This document shows positions 53,601 through 63,559 of a stretch of 64,000 nucleotides of DNA, in pieces. Below the pieces are notes generated by a model. The model was not told the DNA's origin. It saw nothing but the letters and a program-made list of their open reading frames with translations, and did not search any database. The position numbers and the translations under genes are program-made. How positions within the stretch are numbered: the stretch's first letter is position 1; each line of letters opens with the position of its first letter. This DNA is from Platycnemis pennipes (taxonomy: Eukaryota > Arthropoda > Insecta > Odonata > Platycnemididae). The stretch is taken from assembly GCA_933228895.1 (NCBI GenBank), contig OW121853.1, positions 127,306,133 through 127,370,132 of the forward strand, in the 5' to 3' direction.

Positions 53601-54954
53601 TGAATCAACGCGTTCAACTCATCCCCATCCCTTACTTACTTTATTCCGCGAAGGAACAGTTTCTCTTTTCGGTGAATCGGAATAATCCATCCATTGGCGC
53701 TTGATTACGAAGATCACAGATGCGGAAAAACGGATTCGCACTTGAGGAGTGTCGTCCGTTCCCTGCGTGACGGGTGTTCTTGGCTTCGCCGAGGCTCCCT
53801 TTGGTGGTGCTGCGGCGAAAGCCCGGGCGACCACTCTTCCCTGCACCCCCGTCCCACCCTCCCCCCAGGGGGCCCTGTCAGCCCCCCTCCGCCCCCGGCG
53901 CCCACCCCTCTTCGTTCGGGGGCCCGTCGGCAAAGCCGCTTTTCGCTCTGAGCAACTTTCCCATCACTCTCCAGCGCCCCTTCGCTCGCTTTTGTCTCCG
54001 CCTTTCGCACACTGGAGACGAGACTTCCTTTATTTTCCCTCTCTTCCTCTGCCAACCATTCCCGCTTTTTTTTTATTCCGGGGCCCTGCGCGCCGCCCGC
54101 GGAGGGAGGGAGAACTGATAAAGGGCGGAAGGGTGGTAGTTCCGCCCTCGTTCTCACTCCGCACGTCTCATTTAATGGCGACACTGGAAAGTTCTTTGAT
54201 TATATTCTTCCTCGGCCGGCCCTCCCACCCTCGCACCCAGCGCCGCCCTGCGGATAGTCCCACAAAGAGGGTTGCATTTGTTCCCGCGCTCATTATCTCC
54301 TCTCTCTTCCCGAATCAAACGGAGTGTCCCCCCCCGCCCCCCTCCCCCCACACCCCTTCAGAAACTTCTCCCGAAAAAGAGAGAGGGCGCAACTTTTATT
54401 CCGCGTTCCCGCCCCCGCCCCGCTCCTCCCTCTGCTCGGATGAGAAGGGCGCCTCTGTTGGCGCCACCGCCGGCCTCTCCTCCCCCTCCCCCCTCGCAGC
54501 GCCCCTTGGCCTGACCCTGGAGTGTTACAGAGGGTGGACAAGTCATTGTTGCCTCCATGAAGAGCATTGGCATGTCGAGTGTCAATCCTTTTTAACGTTT
54601 TTCGCACATCTTTTTATAGCATGCGCTCAGCCAAACCACTTTGGGAGCATGCTTTAGGTTGCACGCCATCTAGATAGAACATATTCGCTGCGAGTCAGCG
54701 AATGCCATAGTGGGCTCAATCGATTCTTAAGGCGATAAAGTTTGATATTTAAACGTCATTGGAAAATGGGGCGCATTTTTTGGGTTAGAATGAGATGCTA
54801 CCAACCGTGAAGTACTCTAAAATCGCAGACCATATGTGTGTTAAGTAGAAGTGTATATACTTACAAATATCTGTACCTGAATAGTGCAAATACTTGGTGA
54901 TGAAATATAGAAATAGACTTCCTTAAAACGCAATTTTTTGCTTCAATTCTGTGA
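53601..54954. other. Unassigned, with a strong GC-rich island
   Basis: The most GC-rich island of the window (about 53680-54540). A plus frame of 302 codons (53749-54657) is the longest open frame, but it is proline/serine/arginine-rich low complexity with long C-runs and overlapping open frames on the other strand. No domain, signal or splice evidence supports it. Bases near 53790-53845 resemble 52445-52500 (TTGGTGGTGCT.G...GCGGCGAAAG), perhaps a small shared repeat. Confidence 0.4.
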
Positions 54955-54957
54955 ACT

Positions 54958-55540
54958 AGTTCAGTATAGATCGGCAATATTTGTAAAGGGACGGTATGAT
55001 AACTATATTAATGTAAACAGCCTATTAGATGAACTAAAATGAGAATATTATCAGACCTTTGGTTGAAATTTAGCCAATTTCTTAGCTAAATTTCGAGACA
55101 ATATGTTCTCTGTTGACGTTAAAAATATTTTGCGAACTCCAACTTAACATGGTAGACTAGACCATGATCATAAAATTCTATACATTGATTGAGGCAATGA
55201 CGGATTCAGAAAGTTCTTCTTTCCTCTTACAATTAGGGATGTGAATAGCTGTAAATATATCCAATAGTATGAATAAAAGTATTTTAATGGATAGCATTGG
55301 TGGTTGCATGTTAGTATACGGATATCAGACGAGCCCAACTTACAGCATGTTTTTGTATGATTGCTTTGCTATTTTCAATTTTTTTAAATTGTGAAGTTTA
55401 GAGTAGAATATTATTACTAATCATTTTGTGTATAATATGTTATGCATTTTTGGTATGAATTCACTCCCTGACGCGAATAATTCACGCCACACATCTGTAT
55501 GTAGACTTGCGGTGTATCGTGTAGATGAAGATGAGCTGAA
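54958..55540 (+). mobile_element. CR1/L2-like LINE-B, highly decayed copy
   Basis: Collinear with LINE-B from the RQYL*RDGMI region through LAKFRDNMFSVDVKNILRTP and 3' UTR (AGCATGTTTTTGTATGATTG) to a degenerated stem-loop with inserted bases (about 55468-55515) and a GTGTAGATGAAGATGA tail. The most diverged copy seen, so probably the oldest. Confidence 0.72.
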
Positions 55541-57115
55541 TGCTGAATGAGATGAAGCTTTTATTCAGGAAAATTATTAGGGAAAAATAAAATTAATACA
55601 AATGTAGGTTGCATAGTCCTCACATAGGTTCTCCCCCACTGCCCTCAAATTTCTGAAAGGTGACGAAGAATATCAAACAACTTTTGTGTAATCTCAAAAT
55701 AATAAACGAGAATTATGTTAACAGAAGTTTGTCATTCATTAAGTAAGAGATTAGTGATCTATTTTATACTCGGTGAAAAAACACTTGCTGACATTCATTG
55801 CATGAACTCCTCCATTGTATATTCATGTACGTGAACATCGACGGCTAAAATAATGCACAAGAAATGAGAATCAGTAGTACTTTTCCAATCTTTCATAATT
55901 ACCGAAATATTTATCATTTTTAGATGAACTTGTGTGTGGAATCATGTCACACATGAAGGAACGTATGTCTTAATTTCACTGAATAAAGCCCAATTGTGAG
56001 CTAAAATCGCGGTGCATTCTTTCAGTTATAATATGATTTCCAAAAGTGCGGTGATATCCTCCAGACAAATTTTGGCCAGATCCCTGTGGTCACTAGTGTT
56101 CGTTTAAGCTGGTTCGCTGGTTCGTTCGTTCGGAATTCATCGGAAAAATAAAAATAAATACTTCAGCTTCAAATTTATTCTCCTGCGTGAAGCATAAATC
56201 TCTCAAATATCGCGTTTAGTTGGATCAATATCTCGATCTTTTTCATTTTCATTCCTGTTCGTAAGTGAAGTTCGTTAACGATTATTTGTACTTTTAGGGA
56301 TGCTGTATGCTGCGTTGATGCACGTAATTACTAAGGTTGACTTTAACGCGGCCTCGAACTTATAATCTTAGGGCTATCGAAAAATGCATGGATTGGTCCT
56401 TGTATATGTTGTTACCATGAGGGAAAAACCGGATAAAATTATGTAAATTCACGCAGGGTAATATGAGGTTTTAGAGCAGTCGTTTCAGCCAAACGGAGGA
56501 AGATGCTTTCTTAGAGATTGAAGAGAGAGGTTACAAATGGAGGGAAAGGTCTCTATCGATGCTTTTCTCTAAATTACTTCCATTTGCCTACCTTCTCTGT
56601 TAGATTCCTTGTTTCTCTGTAAGTGTTGCATGTCATATTAGTTAGAAATCTGCACTTGAATAATGTGCACGGGGAAGCCGAGCATCTCATAAAGAGATGC
56701 ACGGGGGCACGGAAAATGTCACATGACTATTGGGAATTCGCATTAAGAAAACTGTGGACATTAGTCTGTTAACATTCGATTGATTAATATCGCATTTTCT
56801 CGTGATGGACCCTGAAGTCTTATATCTACCAGCATACTGCGTCAGTAGAAATGACAGAAGCAAATTGGAATCTACATAAGATGGATTAATTGTTGGCCTT
56901 TGGACTGGCGGCTTAATGCATCGCACGCAACAGTCACTACCACACTAACATCACAAATCGATTATCTCCATAATGTTATTTCTCCCTCTATGGCCTCGTG
57001 TGAACCGATATTAAGTAAAACCTGCGTTTATTCTCTAGTGCATGAGATCTCTTTGACAGAATCTCATTCAATTATTTCTGATTCACCTTAAAAAGTGATT
57101 CCAGATCAAGGTTCG

Positions 57116-57117
<2 letters not shown>
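55541..57117. other. Unassigned AT-rich sequence
   Basis: No gene, RNA or repeat recognised. Only frames under 80 codons. Confidence 0.4.
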
Positions 57118-57157
<40 letters not shown>

Positions 57158-57326
57158 GAAGTAGCACTCAGAAGAGCCGATGAAACACACACGATGATAG
57201 CACACGAAAAACATAGAAACACAAAAATATAAAAAACGGGACACTCACATTTAAAATAGTTGGAAGCTTTCGACTGCCTCTGCAGTCTTCGTCAGCCGGA
57301 GAGGAACTGAGTGCGGCGGGCGAAAG
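57118..57326 (-). mobile_element. Penelope-type tail with hammerhead-like motif and TA microsatellite
   Basis: Minus strand: CTGA (complement of 57292-57295), CGAA, a perfect 6-bp stem GACTGC / GCAGTC with an AGAG loop, and GAAA (complement of 57268-57271) followed by GCTT. About 120 bp of T-rich tail leads to a (TA)n run at 57120-57153. The arrangement matches Penelope-like terminal repeats. CGA after CTGA preserves the ribozyme-type NGA. The plus-strand right border abuts TIR family-2 copy 2. Confidence 0.6.
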
Positions 57327-58107
57327 TTTATAACCTCTGGAATACGTGTTTTAAGCCGTTCGATTTTTAAATGACGTTAAGTATTTTTCTTCATAATTTA
57401 AAATTTGAAAATAATCAATGGCGCGAAAACACGACGGCAAACTATTGCATGCCGGTTAATCCTACGTGTGACGTCAAACTATTTCCTTTACCTGCCACCA
57501 GGTGGTGCTGCGGACGCTTCCAAGTAGACGCTGCACCCCGTTAAAGCTTATTAACTAGTATCGGAGGTGTATTTATTCCTTTAATTTATTATAACTAACT
57601 TTATTTATTTAATATTATTTATGCAGTTGGTTCATTTTAAATCAGTTGGTATTCATTTTACAAGCATACCGTGAAGTCCGTCCATCGCCGCACAACCTTC
57701 ACGCCATGCTTCGCCGTAGCAGAAGACACCACGAGCACGATGTTCTTGAGCCTATACTAAAATTACTAATAATACCATGTTTAACAGTGAAGAATTTTCG
57801 AACTTTGATAGTTTTCACAGGCTATTACTAATACATATTCCCTAGAGCTAAGGGGCCCTGAAATAGTTCAATGGTAAGTTCAGGAGACGAATTTTCCTAT
57901 GCCTCGCAACGTAAACTACCTACCTGTTACGTCAGCAAGAAGGCAGCGCACCCCGCCATTTCAGAGCCTTTTCAAATAGCCTTAAAATTAACATTTAATT
58001 CTCTAGTACACTGGGATTTCTCAATATAAACTTTTTGTGTAAATTAAATACATTTATGGCAGGGCACAAATCGCAATTAATGAAGTCTGTTTTCTTTGAT
58101 GTAGGAA
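57327..58107 (+). mobile_element. TIR element, family 2, copy 2 (both ends truncated)
   Basis: Strong full-length similarity to 47628-48737 without the piggyBac-type insertion: CAGGCTATTACTAATAC at 57819 is the empty site. Left end lacks the GGGTAGTTTCCT terminus; the right ends at GGAAACTAC. Blocks in common include ACCAGGTGGTGCTGCGG, CTTCACGCCATGCTTCG and AGCTAAGGGGCCCTGAAAT. A CRE octamer lies at 57469-57476. Confidence 0.8.
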
Positions 58108-59662
58108 ACTACTATATTCCCAGAAGGGCCTTATTGTCCTGTTCATGTATCGCACGCCTTGGGGTTTTCCATTGACTCTCCCTCAAAGGGAACCCTAGTT
58201 TTCCCCGCCTGGCCTACGTTCGTGGAAATCAGGGTAAGCCCTAAGCGGCTTCCGCCCACGACATTCCTTCGATCTCTCTCGGCCCCTGGCTGACCTGTAG
58301 CTGAGCAGAAAAGGTTCGGACAAGAATAAAAACCACACTACATTTTTCTGAAATTATTCGAACGTATTTTTTGTGTAACTTCATTTTAAAGATTGGAGAC
58401 AAGCCACTGCAACGTATCTGCTGGAAAACTTATAATAGTGAGGGAATCAGAAATTGAAAATTCCAAGATTATCGGGATTTTTCTCCTAACTGTTCCCTTT
58501 AGCTGATGGCAGATTGCACTCTTCAATAGAATTCCACGCTGGCATCCAAGATACAGAAGATAAATTGGGGATGTTTGGTCCCTTTTCTCGCTAATTTCTC
58601 CTCCCGCGGGCATTCCTTAGATTAAGGGGACATTTTTTGCCTGCTCAGGAAACTAGAAGAGATTTACTACTTGTAAGATTTCTTAAGAGTGAGATTTTAG
58701 CACGAGTGCTAGTATGATTTCTTGTCCGCCGTTCTCTAATTCAAAAGAACAGTCATCATAACAGTCATCTGCCTATAAAAAATCGCGCGTGGTTGAAAAT
58801 AGAAATGGTCTCCTACGTGAAGTTTGCTTGCGTCTAGTTCCCAAAATAGCCATATCAGCCTCAGTCTCATCAGAAGTCAGCCTCCTAATTGTTTTCTTGA
58901 GAAGTGAGAGGGGTCTAATCAAATATTAGAATGGCAACCAAAAATGATTGGCTAATTTTGTGCTGCATTTGTAAAAACTTAAGCCCTTGTGTCCAGGGAA
59001 GGATAAACATATAGCCATTTTCCATACTGGCATATTTTAAAACAGGATCTAAAAATTAGCTGCGACTTGCAAAAGAGCCAAGCGACATATAGTTTCGGCA
59101 CAGAAAAATAAGAAATAACTTTGTGAACTCCACTTTAAATTAATTACAAACGGCCTACAGCGTATCGATATTTTTCATCTTCAGCGTTAGATATATTACC
59201 TCTGATGTGGTTTGCGAAACATCGAGTCTTGTTTCGTCTTCTCGTGGTACGTTTTGGCTCTCTGACTCTGATAGGTACCTAGACTTTTCCCTTTCTTGAA
59301 AATTTACTATGCTATTCAGTCGTCACATAAAAAAACGTACTTCTACTTCTACTCGACCTGGGGAATATATGTTTGGAACAAAATACATCTTTAAACATCT
59401 ATGAGCGTTGTATGCTATCCTGTATATATTCGTCGAAGCACAACATTTAGATTAATAAGACTCCCATTAGGATAGCTTTCCAGGACTCACGAGGTCTCAC
59501 AGACCTCCGCGAGAGGATGATGGGTGAGACCCGCTCTCTTGTGGCGTGGCTTGAGGTGACGACGCGATGACGGTTGTAGGGGAACGGCAACGCCCGAAGC
59601 ACTCCGAGTGCGTTCAGGCTCGTCCTTGCAGTGGCACGGGACGGTACCGATTCTCCGGGACT
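58108..59662. other. Unassigned sequence
   Basis: No recognised gene. GC-rich patches lie at about 58140-58320 and 59455-59660. A CTGATGT...GAAACATCGAGTC string at 59202-59228 recalls hammerhead-like tails, but its stem is minimal. Frames stay under 80 codons. Confidence 0.4.
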
Positions 59663-60246
59663 CATTTGAGAATCATTGTCAGAGCGTAGGTTAGAGTAAA
59701 GATTAAATCTATAAGTGAAATATCAATCGGATAGCTTTACTGAAGATGTTAGGGACATATTAAAAACACCAGCGTATTATGTTAGATTCGACCAGATGAA
59801 TAAGATTAGAGATATATATTGTCGTACTGATAGATTCAAAATGTCATTTTTCTCGCGTACTATAAGAGAACAGAATCGGCAGCATAGCAAAGGGATACGT
59901 AGGTGAAATATTTTAGAGTAGTCTGCAGTGCATGATGCATGTATTAACCTCTTAAATACTATAGATACTTCAAATCTAGTTGCATGAGACCCTATAGTTG
60001 CTTGTTTGCATGTCGGTAGTGCATGCTTGATGATCTTCACCCCCTGCCACACACCCTCGCGGTGGCTTTCAGGCTTTCATGATGCATGTATTAACCTCTT
60101 AAATACTATAGATACTTCAAATCTAGTTGCATGAGACCCTATAGTTGCTTGTTTGCATGTCGGTAGTGCATGCTTGATGATCTTCACCCCCTGCCACACA
60201 CCCTCGCGGTGGCTTTCAGGGTATCGTGTAGATGAAGATGTAGATG
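59663..60246 (+). mobile_element. CR1/L2-like LINE, subfamily A, with duplicated 3' end
   Basis: The frame 59715-59906 reads MKYQSDSFTEDVRDILKTPA, YYVRFDQMNKIRDIYCRTDR and FKMSFFSRTIREQNRQHSKG then a stop, the normal end of the polyprotein. The 3' UTR plus stem-loop (59931-60072) is then repeated (60078-60219) with a period of 147 bp and no difference that I can see, before the GTGTAGATGAAGATGTAGAT tail. A recent local duplication or assembly artefact. Confidence 0.87.
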
Positions 60247-61147
60247 GACCCTGTCTCTCTCACGGAGCGTTTTCACTTCATTCCTACTTCATGCCTTGGG
60301 AGAGTGGGAAATGATCCTCAGACGTAGGCACAGGATCATGCTGTAGGAACAGGACCGGTGAAGTTTGAGCGTTTAACAGTCAGAAATTCGTTCAATGTGA
60401 TGACGGAAGCCGGGCCATCGAGCCCTTCCCCTCGGGAGACTTAGCCGAATGGGAGTGGGACGGAAAGAGAGGGAGTTTTATTGAAAAGCAGCTCCAATAT
60501 CCGGCGCATGGTGGCCCGGATGTGTGCCAGCGTCCATTGTGCAGGAGACGGTGATTCTCGAGGGAAAAGCGAGGAACGGGTGAACTCCTGGTGTATACCA
60601 GGAGGTACAGTACCCCAGGGGACGAAGCCGATGAACGCAGCGGTCAGTGGCACTATAGCAACTGCTACAAGATGCACGTCTTCGCCCACGTCGGTACTAA
60701 ATGTGGAACAGGGGTCCGAGGAGATTAATGTATTCAGTGAGCGACCTGTGTTCCGAGTTCCACCATCTTCGCGGGAAGTTTGGTGCCCGTATGAAGCTGA
60801 TGGTTTGCATCTTGGTATACAGGACGGATCGGGGTTCAATGGCTTAGTGCCGAGTGAAAAAGGAATGCATAAGAGATTCTGTGAAGTCTGTAGGAGCAAG
60901 GAATCGGAGTTCTTGCAAATCAGGCCTCGGGTGTTGGATTCAAGTCGAGTGTCCCTGAACTGTGTCCACCATGCAGAAAGCATTCAGGTAGGCGTTCAGG
61001 CAGCACGTAGGGTTTGTCTCAGGTGGATAGACTAGGTCATTTTCCGGGGGAGTAAAATAGAAAGAATGGAGCCAACTATTCAGCGAAGGAATAGCATAGT
61101 GAAAAACTCACAAAAAGGGCGAGAATACAAAGCTATTGGCGTGAATA
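60247..61147. other. Unassigned, long overlapping open frames on both strands
   Basis: Moderately GC-rich. A plus frame of 184 codons (60481-61035) and a minus frame of 180 codons (60441-60983) overlap almost completely. Neither is low-complexity and neither shows a domain I recognise. The plus frame has CEVCRS and a possible splice donor CAG/GTAGGC at about 60985. It may be a host exon, a repeat-encoded fragment, or chance. Not called as CDS. Confidence 0.4.
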
Positions 61148-62580
61148 TTAGGCCGTGTTCCAATTCGTCATTATGCACCCTTCAAACTCTTACGTGCTCT
61201 TTTCGATTGTCAACTTTCGGATGTGACGTCACGTAGTGTGGTTCCAATCCGTTTCAGAGCGCATCAAGAAGAGCGCCAGGGCCTAGTGCACGTAAGGGTA
61301 TGTCCATGCTCCCTTTTGCGCACTACGATAATAACAGAGGAGATTCAGGAGACCAAATTTTTAAGAATGGATGAGGAAACGGATTTCTATTATGCAAACC
61401 ATGCAAACTATTATTATTTGACGTTTGTATGTCATGTGAGCTTCATATATTTCGGGAACACAAGTAAATTTTTAACGAAATAGAATACTTCTAATGAAAG
61501 CAAACGACATGGTTGCAGATAAACTTTCTAAGGCGAAGAAAGTTATGAATAGTAATTTGTAATGTATTTAAGAAGTATTTTAGTGTAAAATGACGTTAAC
61601 GTACGGCAGAAATGGTGCTCACTAAATGAAAGAGTATTTATTACTTTCTATGGTGTGAGGACTACGGCAGCGAAGTGGAACTTACGTGTTTTACATGCTG
61701 AAATAATTATTAGGTTCTTCTTACTCATTGGTAAATGAATGCCGGACAATCTTAAGAATTGAAAGTTAACTAGCCATACAATTGTATGTCCATGGATTAG
61801 TAATTGGCAATACGAAAGAAGAGAAAACTGATGTAAAAAGTCCATATCCAGGCATCAAATTCAATATTACTTACAGGTAGGTACGTACTATTTATACTAA
61901 TGCTCTGTACTTTATCAAGAGCAGTATAGGGTACAACTAATCATGCTCGTAATTTTCAATGAATGTAAATCTTTATTTACTTAGTTATTATTCAAATTTC
62001 ATGCATACAATCATTTATGTAAATTTCTCCGGATTTCATAACTGGACAGTATTGATATATTCGCAATGGATCCTACATTGATAAAATTTGTTTAATGAGA
62101 AATACACAGCATGTTAAGCTGTTCTTGGATATTTCAATCAATGCCTTGTTAAGTAATAATATGCGTTGTGAATTGCGCCTGTTTATTATTTTGAGCACCA
62201 ACATTTGTTGACATAATCTTAACACCGTTGCAACTTCGTATCAAAGGATACGAAGAATACCATAAGATTACCAAACATCATGAACAACGCCTCAAAAATA
62301 GGGTTTATTATTACATGCAGAAACAGCACAGAAAAGTCGTTTACTTTCATATCACGATTGTGCTTACGAAATCTCTTCCGAAACCACAGATATACACATG
62401 TGTCCGAAACTACACGATACATGCTCGTCAACTTTTTTGCAGTAAACACCACTGCCACAAAGTGTCCATGGCGCTAATGTCGGAATAGAGCAAGTAAGTG
62501 CAGAAAAGAGTGAAAGTGCAAGAAAGAGCGTAAGGGTGCAAGAGCGTAGTGCACGCCCTTGGGATTGGAACACGGCCTTA
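61148..62580 (+). mobile_element. PIF/Harbinger-type non-autonomous element (1,427 bp)
   Basis: Element 61151-62577 with 14-bp perfect terminal inverted repeats GGCCGTGTTCCAAT, flanked by TTA on both sides (61148-61150 and 62578-62580). The 3-bp TTA duplication fits PIF/Harbinger. Subterminal words such as AGAGCGTAAGGGTGCAAG and CGTAGTGCACG recur near the ends in both orientations. The interior is AT-rich with frames under 90 codons and no transposase. A CRE octamer lies at 61224-61231. Confidence 0.85.
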
Positions 62581-62691
62581 GATAACGTCGATTTATGAAA
62601 TTAATTTTTTTTGCTTAACCTTTCACTGGTCAATTTTTCCCCACTCATACTTTGTAATACAACTAATTGTTTCCGGCGTAACTCGGTGGAA

Positions 62692-63118
62692 TTGATGCAT
62701 GATGAATAGCAATGAAAGAAAACTTAGTAATTCCACATAAAATAGGCTTTAATGCGACCTAGGTATCACTACGGGGCCTATGATCAGGGCCTCGATCATG
62801 GATCTCCATAACGCGTGCACTAGCGTTATCGTTATTTCTTGATTTAAATTATGTTAGTAACAAGGTGATCTCCATACTTCATCTCTCGCACAGCACTTCA
62901 AATCGCTCATCACAATCAGTGGAGCGAATTTTATAGACGGTTATTGTTAACCTTGCGCTACTCTATGGGTAAGCGTTAACGATAAAGATAACGCGAAAAA
63001 TAGATCCGTGATTCCTTACCAGATCCATGGTGCTGCACCGTATTGAAACCTAGGTCGCATTAAACCCTATTTTTATGTGGAATTACTAAGTTTGGTTTCA
63101 TTGCTATTCATCAATACC
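62692..63118. mobile_element. Inverted pair of Penelope-type terminal repeats (foldback)
   Basis: Arms of about 70 bp (62700-62770 and 63047-63116) are inverted: ATGAATAGCAATGAAA, AACTTAGTAATTCCACATAA and AATGCGACCTAGGT pair with their complements on the right. Weaker pairing reaches inward to GATCATGGATCT / CCATGGATCTGG. The right arm reads GGTGC T GCACC hairpin, then GAAACCTAGGTC (63045-63056), comparable to GAAACCCGGGTC in the tails at 14.9 and 26.5 kb. I infer two opposed terminal repeats of a Penelope-like element with the coding part lost. Confidence 0.55.
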
Positions 63119-63120
63119 AT

Positions 63121-63559
63121 ACTTTGATACACAATCATACTTGGCTGGACCTGATTGTGGTCAATTTACTTCTACCCGGCCTTAAATGAAAAATGAAATC
63201 AAGGAGGAAATTCTGTTGAGTAAAATAGACTCGAGAGTTGGATTGAGGTCTTGAAGAAGTGATCTAATGACGAGGAAGCTGCCGCGTAGTCAAAGAAACT
63301 ACTAGACATCCTTAATTACTCTGCCCCTACAAAGACCTTCTATCGTAGACACCGTCCCTTGGATAACGCCTAAGATGAAAGCAATAATGTGGAAAAGACA
63401 CCTGGTGCGGAGACTATTTTTAGGATGAGCAAACAATACGCACATTGCTTTCAAAATTTTGTGTAATAAAACGCAAGCTAGAATTCGGAAGTACCCGAAA
63501 GAGATCGACCAAACTCTCCAGCAGTAGAAATTCCACGTCTTCATGGACTGAGCTTTGCC
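63121..63559. other. Unassigned sequence
   Basis: No motif recognised. Short minus frames (68-80 codons) overlap the likely upstream end of the LINE fragment at the right edge. Confidence 0.4.

Noticed and set aside
53749..54657. 302-codon open frame, the longest in the window
   Set aside because: Proline/serine/arginine-rich low complexity in a C-rich island, with several overlapping frames open on both strands and no domain, signal peptide or splice support. Best explained by GC composition.
57120..57153. TA repeat as a functional element
   Set aside because: A plain dinucleotide microsatellite, probably seeded by the Penelope-type tail next to it.
59202..59228. CTGATGT...GAAACATCGAGTC as a hammerhead motif
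   Set aside because: The A9 position is T and stem II is almost absent, with no Penelope-like flank.
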